Origin: Candidatus Intricatilinea gracilis | GTDB lineage: Bacteria; Pseudomonadota; Gammaproteobacteria; Burkholderiales; Burkholderiaceae_C | Assembly: GCA_016702605.1 (NCBI GenBank) | Contig: JADJDQ010000002.1 | Location: 1-64,000 of the forward strand | Direction of reading: 5' to 3' | DNA: 64,000 bases | In this document: positions 42,726 to 52,270 of the stretch, piece by piece | Layout of the letters: each line of letters starts with the position of its first letter | Position numbering within the stretch: the stretch's first letter is position 1 | Notes under the pieces: generated by a model | Database searches by the model: none | The model's input: the letters and a program-made list of their open reading frames with translations, nothing else | What the model was told of the DNA's origin: nothing | Translations under genes and position numbers: made by a program

Positions 42726-45128
42726 TCACGGCCGCGCGCGGGCCACCTTGATCACCGTGCTGCAGCGGCGCAGCGCGCGCAGCACGTCGGCCAGGTGCTG
42801 GCGATCGCGCACGGCCAGCAGCAGGCGCAGCTCGGTGGTGTTGCCACTGTCGCCGGCGGCGCCCACCGGCTCCATGTCGACGTGGGCGATGTCGGCCTCG
42901 GCGCCGCTCACGGCCTGCGCCACCTCGGCCAGCACACCCTTGCCGTTGCGCACCAGCAGGGCGATCGAGGTCTCGAAGGCTCGCTGGGGCTGCTCGGCCC
43001 ACTCGACCGCGAGCCAACGCTCGTTGTCGCGTTCGAGCAGGCGTTTGCCGATCGAACAGTCACAGGTGTGCACCACCAGCCCTTCGCCGCGGCCCAGGTA
43101 ACCGACGATCTCGTCGCCCGGAATCGGGCGGCAACACGGTGCGAGCTGCACGGTGGCGTTTTCGCTGCCGTCGATCACCACCGTGCCTTGCATCGGCAGG
43201 TCGGCGTCGGTGGCGAAACGGCCCATGCTGAGCGTCAATGCGTCTGGCTTCTGGCCATGCTCGATGAGTTCGCGCGCCAGGCGTTTGGCCACGATCGAGG
43301 CAATCTTGCGCCCCAGCCCGATCTCGACCATCAGCTCGCGGTGATTGCGGTTGCCGCTCCAGCGCACCAGCGTCTGCCAGAGCTGCTGGTCGAGTTCGTT
43401 GGCATCGTCATCCGCCGACGGCATCTGCAGGCCTTCGGCGCGCAACGCCTGGGCCAGCAGCTTCACGCCCAGGTCGTAGGACTCGTCGGCTTCCAGGTTC
43501 TTCAGGTAGTGGCGGATCTTGGAACGCGCCCGCCCGGTGCGCACGAAGTTGAGCCAGGCCGGGTTGGGACGCGCCGCGGCGGCGGTGACGATCTCGACCA
43601 CGTCGCCGGAGCGCAGTTCGGTGCGCAACGCCACCGGCTCGCCGTTGACACGTGCGGCCACGCAATGGTCACCCACGCGCGAATGGATGGCATAGGCAAA
43701 GTCGACCGGCGTGGCGCCGCGAGGCAGCGCCAGGATCTTGCTTTGCGGCGTGAACAGGTAGATCGACTCGGGGAACAGGTCGATCTTGACGTGTTCGAGA
43801 AACTCGGCCGAATCGCGCGTCTCGTTCTGGATGTCGATAAGCGACTGCAGCCACAACGCACCCATGCCGGCGGCGTCGAGCTGGTCGGTGCCGGCGCGCA
43901 CCTTGTACATCCAGTGCGCCGCGATGCCGGCCTCGGCCACGGCGTGCATGGCCTGGGTGCGGATCTGGAACTCGATGGCCGTGCCCAGCGGACTCACCAG
44001 CGTGGTGTGCAGCGACTGGTAGCCGTTGGCCTTGGGGATGGCGATGTAGTCCTTGAAACGCCCCGGCACCGGCTTGTAGAGCTGGTGCAGCACACCCAGC
44101 GCCAGGTAGCACTCGGGCAGGCTGGCCACGACGATACGAAAGCCGAAGATGTCGCTCACCTGCGCAAAGCTCAGGTGTTTCTCGCGCATCTTGCGGTAGA
44201 TCGAGTGGATGGTCTTCTCGCGCCCGTAGGCCTGCGCCGGCAGCTCGGCGCTCTTGAAGGCGCGCTCCACCTCGGCCTGCACCTTCTCGACCACGTCGCG
44301 GCGGTTGCCGCGCGCCCGCAGCACCGCCTTGGCCAGCGCCGCATGGCGCCACGGCTGCAGGTACTTGAACGACAGCTCCTGCAGCTCGCGGTAGGTCTGG
44401 TTCAGGCCCAGGCGATGCGCGATGGGCGCGTAGATATCGAGCGTCTCGCGGGCGATGCGCACACTCTTGTTGGCCGCCATGGCGTCCATGGTGCGCATGT
44501 TGTGCAGGCGATCGGCCAGCTTGATGAGGATGACCCGCACGTCGCGCGCCATCGCCAGCAGCATCTTGCGAAAGGACTCGGCCTGCGTCTCTTCGCGAGT
44601 GCTGAACTGCAGCTTGTCAAGCTTGGTCAGGCCATCGACCAGCTCGGCCGTGGCCACGCCGAAGCGCTCGACCAGCTCGGGCTTGGTGATGCCGCAGTCT
44701 TCCATCGCGTCGTGCATCAACGCGGCCATGATGGCCTGGGCGTCGAGCTTCCAGTCGGCACACAGGCCGGCTACCGCAATGGGATGGGTGATGTAGGGCT
44801 CGCCGCTGGCGCGGAACTGGCCCAGATGTGCCTCGTCGGCGAAGCGGTAGGCTTCGCGCACCCGTTTGATATCGGCCGCTTCGAGGTAATCGAGCTTGCC
44901 GGTGAGCGACGCAAACGACGCAGCGCTGGCGCCGTGGGCACCAGGCACCGCCAGTCGCGCCAGCTGGCCCAGATCGCCGCCTCGGCCCGAACCGTTCTGG
45001 TCCGGTCCGCCCGGCGCCGTGGCGGTGGCGACGTCACCGTCGAGTGCCGCTACGCCGCCCGCACCGGCCTTCTGCACCCAGGGCACGAAGAACATGCGGC
45101 GCAAAGCCGCTGCGGCGCGCGATGACAT
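42726..45128 (-). CDS. spoT: Bifunctional (p)ppGpp synthetase/hydrolase SpoT
   Basis: An 800-residue alarmone enzyme. An HD hydrolase domain (LMHDAMEDCGITK) lies at about 110-240, a synthetase domain (FKDYIAIPKANGYQSLHTTLVS) at about 280-410, then TGS (FTPQSKILALPRGATPVDFAYA) and a C-terminal ACT domain. Both catalytic halves look intact, so it is classed as SpoT/Rel rather than RelA. The first 60 residues are variable. It is downstream of rpoZ and gmk on the same strand, the usual order. Confidence 0.94.
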   Translation of the reverse strand: MSSRAAAALRRMFFVPWVQKAGAGGVAALDGDVATATAPGGPDQNGSGRGGDLGQLARLAVPGAHGASAASFASLTGKLDYLEAADIKRVREAYRFADEAHLGQFRASGEPYITHPIAVAGLCADWKLDAQAIMAALMHDAMEDCGITKPELVERFGVATAELVDGLTKLDKLQFSTREETQAESFRKMLLAMARDVRVILIKLADRLHNMRTMDAMAANKSVRIARETLDIYAPIAHRLGLNQTYRELQELSFKYLQPWRHAALAKAVLRARGNRRDVVEKVQAEVERAFKSAELPAQAYGREKTIHSIYRKMREKHLSFAQVSDIFGFRIVVASLPECYLALGVLHQLYKPVPGRFKDYIAIPKANGYQSLHTTLVSPLGTAIEFQIRTQAMHAVAEAGIAAHWMYKVRAGTDQLDAAGMGALWLQSLIDIQNETRDSAEFLEHVKIDLFPESIYLFTPQSKILALPRGATPVDFAYAIHSRVGDHCVAARVNGEPVALRTELRSGDVVEIVTAAAARPNPAWLNFVRTGRARSKIRHYLKNLEADESYDLGVKLLAQALRAEGLQMPSADDDANELDQQLWQTLVRWSGNRNHRELMVEIGLGRKIASIVAKRLARELIEHGQKPDALTLSMGRFATDADLPMQGTVVIDGSENATVQLAPCCRPIPGDEIVGYLGRGEGLVVHTCDCSIGKRLLERDNERWLAVEWAEQPQRAFETSIALLVRNGKGVLAEVAQAVSGAEADIAHVDMEPVGAAGDSGNTTELRLLLAVRDRQHLADVLRALRRCSTVIKVARARP

Positions 45129-45209
45129 GGCCGCCCGCTAGCCTGGCGCACTAGCCGTCGCAGCAGCGACGTCTGGCCTGGCAGGTTTGGCGACCATGGT
45201 TGGCCTAAC

Positions 45210-45413
45210 TCAGCCCGGCACCTTGCGCAGCATCTCGATGCCCACCTGGCCGGCGGCGATTTCGCGCAGCGCGGTCACGCCCGGCTTGTTCTTGGTCTCG
45301 ATGCGCGGGGCATGGCCCTGGCTCAGCATGCGGGCGCGATAGGTCGCGGCCAGCACGAGCTGGAAACGGTTGGGGATCTTGTCGAGGCAGTCTTCAACAG
45401 TGATACGGGCCAT
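45210..45413 (-). CDS. rpoZ: RNA polymerase omega subunit
   Basis: A 67-residue protein beginning MARITVEDCLDKIPNRFQLV, diagnostic for omega, which supports assembly of beta-prime and forms part of the ppGpp site. It lies between gmk and spoT, the conserved gmk-rpoZ-spoT order. Confidence 0.97.
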   Translation of the reverse strand: MARITVEDCLDKIPNRFQLVLAATYRARMLSQGHAPRIETKNKPGVTALREIAAGQVGIEMLRKVPG

Positions 45414-45593
45414 GGTGGTCGTGGGTACTCAGGTAATGAAAATGTTGAAAAGCCTGTCCGCCAGCACCTGCTCGTCGAGCAGACCGGCGTCGCTGCAAGG
45501 GGTCAAGGTCAACCGGAACTTGTCCGCCGCACCCGGTCGACGCCGGGGCGTTCGCCGCCAACACACTGCTCTATTGCCCTGCCCTGCGGCGAG

Positions 45594-46262
45594 TCAATCG
45601 AGGGCCAGCGCCTCGAACACAGCCGAACGACTGCGGCGCTGCGAACTGTATTTTAGGCGCTGGGCGTGCACGATGGTTTTCAGGTCGAACAAGGCGGTAT
45701 CGAACAAGGCGTTGACGACGATGTAATCGAAGTGCCGGGCCTGTGCCACCTCGTGGCGCGCATTGACCATACGCTGGGCGATGACCTCGGGCGCATCCTC
45801 GCCGCGCCGGTTCAGGCGGTGCTGCAGTTCCTCGAAACTGGGCGGCAGGATGAAGATGAGCACGGCGTTCGAAAACAGCCGCTTGATCTGCACCGCGCCC
45901 TGCCAGTCGATCTCGAGCACCATGTCGTCGCCAGCGGCCAGGCGCGCCTCGATGGCGGCGCGCGAGGTGCCGTACAGATTGCTATGCACCTCCGCCCACT
46001 CGAAGAACTCGCCTCGTTCGATCATGGCGCCGAACTCGTCGCGCGGCACGAACCAGTACTCGCGCCCGTGGCGCTCCTGGCCACGCGGCGCACGGGTGGT
46101 GTGCGAGATCGACACCTTCAGGCGCGCATCGAGTTCGAGCAACGCCTTCACCAGGCTCGACTTGCCCGCCCCGCTGGGCGCAGCCACGACGTAGAGGTTG
46201 CCGGGATGATCGGGCTGCACCGCGGGTTGCAGCGACTGAAACTCGTTCGGACTGGACGTCAT
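45594..46262 (-). CDS. gmk: Guanylate kinase
   Basis: A 222-residue enzyme phosphorylating GMP to GDP. The P-loop is APSGAGKSSLVKAL; the GMP-binding region is SHTTRAPRGQERHGREYWF; the lid region is near LNRRGEDAPEVIAQRM. It has a 20-residue N-terminal extension. It follows yicC by 25 bp. Confidence 0.96.
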   Translation of the reverse strand: MTSSPNEFQSLQPAVQPDHPGNLYVVAAPSGAGKSSLVKALLELDARLKVSISHTTRAPRGQERHGREYWFVPRDEFGAMIERGEFFEWAEVHSNLYGTSRAAIEARLAAGDDMVLEIDWQGAVQIKRLFSNAVLIFILPPSFEELQHRLNRRGEDAPEVIAQRMVNARHEVAQARHFDYIVVNALFDTALFDLKTIVHAQRLKYSSQRRSRSAVFEALALD

Positions 46263-46287
46263 GATCTAGCAGCTCGCAGGCTCGCCC

Positions 46288-47217
46288 TCATTCGATGTTT
46301 TGCACCTGCTCGCGCAACTGCTCGATGAGCACCTTCATCTCGACCGAGATCTGCGTGAGTTCGAGGGCGGCAGACTTTGATCCCAGCGTATTGGCCTCGC
46401 GGTGAAGCTCCTGGATCAGGAAGTCGAGCCGCTTGCCCAATTCGCCACCGGCGCCGAGCAGGCGCTCGATCTCGTCCAGATGCGCGCCGAGCCGGGCAAT
46501 CTCCTCGGCCACGTCGATGCGCACGGCAAAGGCCGCCGCCTCGTTGAGCGCCCGCTCGGCGATCTGTTCGGCGTTCACCGACGACGAGGCGCCTGCCGTC
46601 TCGACTGCAGCGTTCCAGCGCTCGATGAAACGCTGTTGTTGCCTTGCCACCACCTGCGGCAACAAGGGCAGCGCCTGCGCGACAAGTTGCCGCAATCGCT
46701 GGACCCGTTCCATCAGGATGGCAACCAGCCGATCACCTTCGCGGCCACGCGCCTCGTTCAGGCCGACGCAGGCGGCACGTGTGGCGGCCAGCACCAGGTC
46801 ATCCGCGACCTGGGTCGTGGCGCCGGATCGGCACCAGCTCAAGGCCTCGGCCACTGTCATCGGCGCAGCCTTGGGCAACCAGCTCTGCACCAGGTTTTCC
46901 AGCCGCGCGAGATCCAGCAATTGCTCGGGCTGAGGCTGTCCTTGCGTAGAGGTACCGGTCTGTTCGACGCTCAGGCGCAGCTCGATCTTGCCGCGTTTGA
47001 ACGCCGCAGTGAGCGCCTCGCGCAGCGCGGGCTCGAGGGCCCGATAGTCGTCCGGCAAGCGCAGCGCCAGGTCGAGAAAACGGCTGTTGACCGACCGCAA
47101 CTCGACGGTCACCGCGTTGCTGCGGCCTGTGCGCGGCGCGTCGGCTGACACCGCCGGCGTGCCCGACTGCCCGCGCTCGGTTGCGCTGGCGTAGCCGGTC
47201 ATGCTGTAAACTGGCAT
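46288..47217 (-). CDS. YicC-family endoribonuclease/adaptor
   Basis: A 309-residue protein with the YicC N-terminus (YSMTGYASA), ELRSVNSRFLDLALRLPD and the C-terminal GKRLDFLIQELHREANTLGSKS. Members have been described as RNases or adaptors that affect small-RNA turnover. It heads the yicC-gmk-rpoZ-spoT run. Its start is only 29 bp from the divergent kinase gene; an internal Met five codons in (47202) is an alternative start. Confidence 0.94.
   Translation of the reverse strand: MPVYSMTGYASATERGQSGTPAVSADAPRTGRSNAVTVELRSVNSRFLDLALRLPDDYRALEPALREALTAAFKRGKIELRLSVEQTGTSTQGQPQPEQLLDLARLENLVQSWLPKAAPMTVAEALSWCRSGATTQVADDLVLAATRAACVGLNEARGREGDRLVAILMERVQRLRQLVAQALPLLPQVVARQQQRFIERWNAAVETAGASSSVNAEQIAERALNEAAAFAVRIDVAEEIARLGAHLDEIERLLGAGGELGKRLDFLIQELHREANTLGSKSAALELTQISVEMKVLIEQLREQVQNIE
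47181..47210 (+). promoter_or_regulatory. Possible promoter of the Ser/Thr kinase gene
   Basis: TTGCGC (47181-47186), an 18-base spacer and TGTAAA (47205-47210) lie inside the first codons of yicC, with the kinase ATG 37 bp downstream. The match is moderate, but the 29-bp gap between the genes forces a promoter into this area. Confidence 0.35.
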
Positions 47218-47246
47218 GGAGGAATTTCGATAGGTAAAAACTGATT

Positions 47247-48215
47247 ATGTCAAAGCCCAAACCTGCCCCGCTGCCCCCTGGCACCGTGGTAGGCGGCTAC
47301 CAGATCATCAAAAAACTGGCGGCGGGCGGCTTTGGGGTTGTATACCTGGCCGAAGACGCTGAGCGGCGTCTGGTAGCTCTCAAGGAATATCTGCCCTCTT
47401 CGTTGGCCGAACGGTCAACCGGCGAGTTGATCCCCCGTGTCAAGCCCGACAAGCAGCCGCTCTACCGGCTGGGGCTGAAGAGCTTCTTCGAAGAGGGTCG
47501 GTCACTGGCGCAGATCTCGCACCCGAGTGTGGTCTCGGTGCTGAACTTCTTTCGCGAGAACGAAACCGTCTACATGGTGATGAACTATCTGCAGGGCGAC
47601 ACCCTGCAGGACTTCATCGTCACCGCGCGCGACCTGAAGCGCGACAAGGTCTTCCGCGAGAGCACCATCCGCAGCCTGTTCGACGAGATCCTGCGCGGCT
47701 TGCGCATCGTGCATCAGCACAAGATGCTGCACCTGGACATCAAGCCGGCCAACATTTTCGTCACCAACGACAACAAGGCGGTGATGCTCGACTTCGGCGC
47801 AGCGCGCGAAGTGCTGAGCAAGGAAGGCAACTTCACCCGCCCGATGTACACGCCCGGCTTCGCTGCGCCCGAGATGTACCGGCGCGATGGCTCCCTCGGC
47901 CCGTGGACCGACATCTACGCCATCGGCGCGTGCATCTACGCCTGCATGCAGGGTTATCCGCCCAACGATGCGGTGCAGCGCAACGAGAAGGACAGGCTCA
48001 GCCTGTCGCTGTCGCGCCTGCGCAATGTCTACTCGGACAACCTCATCGAGGTCACCGAGTGGTGCATGGCGCTGGACCCGCTGTCGCGCCCGCAGAGTGT
48101 GTTCGCGTTGCAAAAAGAATTGGCGCGCGAGACCGAAAGGCGCTACACCAAGCTCAGTTTCAGCGAACGTCTGAAGCTGCAGCTCGAGAACCTCAAGACC
48201 GGCGCCAAGGCCTGA
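47247..48215 (+). CDS. Hanks-type serine/threonine protein kinase
   Basis: A 322-residue soluble kinase with Gly loop LAAGGFGVVYLAED, catalytic Lys in VALKEYL, catalytic loop HLDIKPANIF (Leu in place of the usual Arg of HRD), metal motif DFGAA and the APE-like AAPEMY. No membrane helix or sensor domain follows. It is paired with a PP2C phosphatase 39 bp downstream, so the two probably set one phosphorylation state. Targets are unknown. Confidence 0.94.
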   Translation: MSKPKPAPLPPGTVVGGYQIIKKLAAGGFGVVYLAEDAERRLVALKEYLPSSLAERSTGELIPRVKPDKQPLYRLGLKSFFEEGRSLAQISHPSVVSVLNFFRENETVYMVMNYLQGDTLQDFIVTARDLKRDKVFRESTIRSLFDEILRGLRIVHQHKMLHLDIKPANIFVTNDNKAVMLDFGAAREVLSKEGNFTRPMYTPGFAAPEMYRRDGSLGPWTDIYAIGACIYACMQGYPPNDAVQRNEKDRLSLSLSRLRNVYSDNLIEVTEWCMALDPLSRPQSVFALQKELARETERRYTKLSFSERLKLQLENLKTGAKA

Positions 48216-48254
48216 CGGCCGCGCCTGTCTTAACCCCCCTCTTCAGGTCGCCGC

Positions 48255-49172
48255 ATGCGTTTTTCGGTCTATCAGATCAGCCGCAAGGGCGGGCGCGAAA
48301 AGAACGAAGACCGCATGGGCTATTGCTACACGCGCGATTCGGGTCTGTTCGCCCTGGCCGACGGCATGGGCGGTCACCCCGAGGGTGAAGTCGCCTCGCA
48401 GATGGCCTTGCAGACGCTGGCCGTCATGTTCCAGCGCGACGCCAAGCCGCAGCTCAAGGACCCGAAGCGTTTCCTGCACGACGCCGTGCTCGCCGGCCAC
48501 CATCAGCTCATTCGTTACGCCACCGAGCGCGCCTTGCTCGACACGCCGCGCACGACCGTTGTGGCCTGTGTGCTGCAGGGCAACGAGGCCTACTGGGCGC
48601 ATTGCGGCGACTCGCGCCTGTACATGGTGCGTGGCGACAAGCTGATCGCCCGCACGCGCGACCACTCGTATTCGGAGCTGCAGGAGACCTTGGCCGGCGT
48701 CGTGCCGCTGGGTGAACGCGTCAACCGCAATGTGCTGTTCACCTGTCTGGGCAGCCCGGGCAAGCCGGTGGTCGACACGGTCGGCCCGCTCATCCTGCAG
48801 CAGGGCGACAAGATCCTGCTGTGCTCAGACGGCCTGTGGGGCGCGGTCGACGACGAAACCATCGCTGGCCAGCTTGCCAAACACACCATCGTCGACGCCG
48901 TGCCCGAACTGGTCGAACAGGCCCTGCGCACCGCCGGCGAAAAGAGCGACAACGTCACCGTCATCGCCGTCGAGTGGGAAGCCGCTGAGGACGACGAACT
49001 CAACACCGGCATCGAGACCGAAAGCCTGGGCGACGAGGTGTTTGCCTCGACCATCCAGGCCAGTGTGGGCACCGGCGACCCGGACGACCTGCTCGACGAA
49101 GCCGAGATCGAACGCTCCATCCGCGAGATCAACGAAGCCATCCAGCGCAGCAGCGCCCAGCGCAAGACCTGA
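48255..49172 (+). CDS. PP2C-type Ser/Thr protein phosphatase
   Basis: A 305-residue metal-dependent phosphatase with the PP2C aspartate motifs KNEDRMGYC, FALADGMGGHPEGE, WAHCGDSRLYMVR, LLCSDGLWGAV and KSDNVTVIA. A 60-residue acidic C-terminal tail follows. It opposes the kinase encoded just upstream, a pairing common in Burkholderiales. Confidence 0.95.
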   Translation: MRFSVYQISRKGGREKNEDRMGYCYTRDSGLFALADGMGGHPEGEVASQMALQTLAVMFQRDAKPQLKDPKRFLHDAVLAGHHQLIRYATERALLDTPRTTVVACVLQGNEAYWAHCGDSRLYMVRGDKLIARTRDHSYSELQETLAGVVPLGERVNRNVLFTCLGSPGKPVVDTVGPLILQQGDKILLCSDGLWGAVDDETIAGQLAKHTIVDAVPELVEQALRTAGEKSDNVTVIAVEWEAAEDDELNTGIETESLGDEVFASTIQASVGTGDPDDLLDEAEIERSIREINEAIQRSSAQRKT

Positions 49173-49203
49173 AGTCGAGCGCGCTTGGTGTCGCAGGCCG
49201 AAG

Positions 49204-49315
49204 GTGACACCACGCCGGGTCAACGAAAGGGCGTGACACCAGGGCAGGCCGGGTCAACGACATGGCGTGTCACCAGGGCAGGCCACGTCAACTGCCAGGC
49301 GTGACACGAGGGGCC
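49204..49315. repeat. 34-bp tandem repeat between the phosphatase gene and rph
   Basis: Units beginning GTGACACCA or close variants start at 49204, 49233, 49267 and 49301, spaced 29, 34 and 34 bp. Each contains a GTCAAC block and a short GC tract. The copies differ at several positions, so the array is not very recent. It lies in the rph leader, 60 bp before its start. Confidence 0.75.
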
Positions 49316-49374
49316 GCACCCTGGTCTTGGCGAACGGCCACAATCGCGGCCTTTCCAGTTCACCAGGCCACGAC

Positions 49375-50121
49375 ATGACCGCACCCCGCAGCTACGGCCG
49401 CAGCGCCGACGCCCTGCGCCCCGTCACCATCACCCGCGCCTACACCTGTCACGCCGAAGGTTCGGTGCTGATCGAGTTCGGCGCCACCAAGGTGCTGTGC
49501 ACCGCGTCGGTCGAAGAAAAGGTGCCGCCACACAAGCGCGGCAGCGGCCAAGGCTGGCTCACCGCCGAATACGGCATGTTGCCGCGCGCCACCCACACCC
49601 GCGGTGACCGCGAAGCCGCCCGCGGAAAGCAGAGTGGTCGCACGCAGGAGATCCAGCGCCTGATCGGCCGCGCCCTGCGCTGCAGCGTCGACCTGGCCGC
49701 CCTGGGTGAACGCACCATCCACCTCGACTGCGACGTGCTGCAGGCCGACGGTGGTACCCGCACCGCGTCCATCACCGGCGCCTTCGTGGCCGCGCACGAC
49801 GCCATCAGCTGGCTGATCGCGCAAGGCAAGCTCACCGCATCGCCGATCAAGGACCATGTCGCTGCCATCTCGGTCGGCATCGTCGACGGCGTGCCGCTGC
49901 TCGACCTCGACTACCCCGAAGACTCGGCCTGTGACACCGACATGAACGTCGTCATGACCGGCGCAGGCCACTACGTCGAGGTGCAGGGCACGGCCGAAGG
50001 CGCCGCCTTCAGTCGCAGCGAGATGAACCAGTTACTCGAACTGGCCGAGGCCGGCATCGCCCGCCTCGTGGCGGCACAACGCGCCGCACTGGCCCTGCCG
50101 CTGCGCGCCACCAAGACCTGA
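49375..50121 (+). CDS. rph: Ribonuclease PH
   Basis: A 248-residue phosphorolytic 3' exonuclease that trims tRNA 3' ends. Motifs are RSYGRSADALRPVTI, GSGQGWLTAEYGMLPRATH, QEIQRLIGRALR and DLDYPEDSACDTDMNVVM. ATG 49375 gives the family length; upstream frame extends through the tandem repeat and is not coding. It starts the rph-rdgB-hemW run. Confidence 0.96.
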   Translation: MTAPRSYGRSADALRPVTITRAYTCHAEGSVLIEFGATKVLCTASVEEKVPPHKRGSGQGWLTAEYGMLPRATHTRGDREAARGKQSGRTQEIQRLIGRALRCSVDLAALGERTIHLDCDVLQADGGTRTASITGAFVAAHDAISWLIAQGKLTASPIKDHVAAISVGIVDGVPLLDLDYPEDSACDTDMNVVMTGAGHYVEVQGTAEGAAFSRSEMNQLLELAEAGIARLVAAQRAALALPLRATKT

Positions 50122-50136
50122 GCCGGAAGCTTGACC

Positions 50137-50874
50137 ATGCGACTCGTGCTGGCCTCCAACAACGCCAAGAAGCTCACCGAACTCAGCGCCTTGTTTGCGC
50201 CGCTCTCGATCGAGCTGGTGGCGCAGAACCGCCTGGGCATCAGCGAGGCCGACGAGCCGCACTTCACCTTTGTCGAAAACGCACTGGCCAAGGCGCGCCA
50301 TGCCGCCGGCGCCAGCGGCCTCGCGGCACTGGCCGACGACTCGGGCCTGTGTGTGCCGGCGCTGGGTGGTGCACCGGGCGTGATCTCGGCGCACTACGCC
50401 GACATCGGCACCCTGCGCGACCAGGCGGCCAACGACGCCAGCGCTGCTGCGTCCAGGCCAGCAGACGAAGCCACTGAGGCCGGCACTGCGACGCCGCCTG
50501 GTTTGTCGCCACGTGAAACCCTGCGCGCCCGCCAGGACGCCGCCAACAACCGCCGCCTGCTGGCCGAACTTGCCGCGCTGCCGCCGGGCACGCCGCGCGA
50601 CGCCCGCTTCCTGTGTGTGCTGGTAGCCGTGCGGTCGGCCGACGACCCCGAGCCGCTTATCGCCATGGGCCGCTGGCCCGGCCTGATCCTGGCAGACCTG
50701 CAGGGCGACGGCGGCTTCGGCTACGACCCGTTGATGTACATCCCGGCGCTGGGCGCCACCGTGGCAGAGATGCCCACCGAGCTCAAGAACCAGCACAGCC
50801 ACCGCGCCCGCGCTGGCGTACAGATGCTCGCGCTGATGCGCGAGGTCTGGCGCGACGTCCTGGAAGTCGGCTGA
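50137..50874 (+). CDS. rdgB: XTP/dITP pyrophosphatase RdgB
   Basis: A 245-residue Ham1-type enzyme removing non-canonical purine nucleotides. RLVLASNNAKKLTEL binds substrate, ADDSGLCVPALGGAPGVISAHYA holds the catalytic Asp, GGFGYDPLMYIP is the purine pocket and SHRARAG the C-terminal signature. A 40-residue Ala-rich insertion follows the catalytic segment. It lies 15 bp after rph. Confidence 0.95.
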   Translation: MRLVLASNNAKKLTELSALFAPLSIELVAQNRLGISEADEPHFTFVENALAKARHAAGASGLAALADDSGLCVPALGGAPGVISAHYADIGTLRDQAANDASAAASRPADEATEAGTATPPGLSPRETLRARQDAANNRRLLAELAALPPGTPRDARFLCVLVAVRSADDPEPLIAMGRWPGLILADLQGDGGFGYDPLMYIPALGATVAEMPTELKNQHSHRARAGVQMLALMREVWRDVLEVG

Positions 50875-51031
50875 CCGTGCACTGCACGCCGCCAGGGACT
50901 GCAGCCACGTTCTGAGGCTGCGGTATGCGGCCATCGGTTCACACAGTTTGCTGACGGCTCGGGCCAGTCGATTCGCCGACGGGGGATCAAGCCTGACGTC
51001 CGCACCACCTCCTCCCCTAACACCGCCTACC

Positions 51032-52258
51032 GTGATCCCCATCCAGACCGAATCCGCGAACGGTGTCGATATGGACGGCCTGGTCCAGCGCTACCTGCGC
51101 CCCGGCACGCTGCAACTTGCCGGCCAGCCGCCGCTGACGCTTTACATCCATCTGCCCTGGTGTCTGCGCAAGTGCCCGTATTGCGACTTCAACTCGCATG
51201 CCCAAGGTGAAGGTGGATTGCCCGAGGCACGTTACCTTGACGCCTTGCGCGCCGACCTCGAAGCCGCATTGCCGCTCGTCTGGGGTCGCGCGGTGCACAG
51301 CGTCTTCATCGGTGGTGGCACGCCCAGCCTGTTTTCGCCCGAAGGCATCGCGCGCCTGCTGACGGACGTGCGCGCGCTATTGCCGCTGCTGGCCGGCGCC
51401 GAGATCACACTCGAAGCCAACCCGGGCACCTTCGAGCGTGAACGCTTCAAGGCCTTTCGCGGCGCCGGGGTCACACGGCTATCGATCGGCGTGCAGAGCT
51501 TCGACGACACCAAGCTGGCGGCGCTAGGCCGAGTGCACGACCGTGCCCAGGCCATCGCCGCGGCCGAAGAAGCCGCCCAGGCTTTCGACACCTTCAACCT
51601 CGACCTGATGTACGCCCTGCCCGGCCAAAGCCTGGCCGAATGTGAGCAGGATCTGCGCACCGCGCTGGCGCTGTCACCTCCGCATCTGTCGCTGTATCAC
51701 CTGACGATCGAGCCCAACACGGTGTTCGCCAGTCGTCCCCCCGCCGGTCTGCCGGTGGACGACGACGCCTACACCATGCTCGACCGGCTGATCGAACTTA
51801 CCGGCCACTCGGGCATGCAGCGCTACGAGATATCGGCCTACGCCAAATCTGGCCACCGCTGCGTGCACAACCTCAACTACTGGCAGTTCGGCGACTACCT
51901 GGGCATCGGGGCAGGCGCGCACAGCAAGCTGAGCTTTCCGCACCGGGTGGTGCGCCAGGTGCGCTGGCGCGAACCCGGCATCTACATGGACAAAGCCCTG
52001 GCCGGGCGCGCGGTATCGAACGACGAGGAAGTGGCGCGCAAGTCGCTGCCCTTCGAGTTCATGCTCAACACGCTGCGGCTACGCGAGGGATTTGATCTCG
52101 GCCTTTTCACCGAACGCACCGGCCTGCCGGTCTCGAGCGTCGCCGCCAAGCTGGAGGCCGCCGAGGCACGCGGCCTGCTCCAGCGCCAGGCACAGCAGAT
52201 CACGCCGACCGAACGTGGCTTCGACTTCCTCAACGACCTGCAGGAAATGTTTCTCTGA
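51032..52258 (+). CDS. hemW: Radical SAM haem chaperone HemW
   Basis: A 408-residue HemN-like protein. The 4Fe-4S cluster motif is CLRKCPYCDF, with LYIHLPWC before it and the SAM site FIGGGTPSLFS. It lacks true coproporphyrinogen oxidase status by family logic and is thought to insert haem into respiratory proteins. GTG 51032 (VIPIQTES) is preferred; ATG 51071 is possible and would give 395 residues, while the open frame to 50948 is low complexity. Confidence 0.92.
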   Translation: MIPIQTESANGVDMDGLVQRYLRPGTLQLAGQPPLTLYIHLPWCLRKCPYCDFNSHAQGEGGLPEARYLDALRADLEAALPLVWGRAVHSVFIGGGTPSLFSPEGIARLLTDVRALLPLLAGAEITLEANPGTFERERFKAFRGAGVTRLSIGVQSFDDTKLAALGRVHDRAQAIAAAEEAAQAFDTFNLDLMYALPGQSLAECEQDLRTALALSPPHLSLYHLTIEPNTVFASRPPAGLPVDDDAYTMLDRLIELTGHSGMQRYEISAYAKSGHRCVHNLNYWQFGDYLGIGAGAHSKLSFPHRVVRQVRWREPGIYMDKALAGRAVSNDEEVARKSLPFEFMLNTLRLREGFDLGLFTERTGLPVSSVAAKLEAAEARGLLQRQAQQITPTERGFDFLNDLQEMFL

Positions 52259-52270
52259 GCCTGCCCGCGA

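Noticed and set aside
42795..45125. 776-codon plus-strand frame antisense to spoT
   Set aside because: A shadow of spoT; the composition is His/Gly/Val-rich and shows no recognisable fold.
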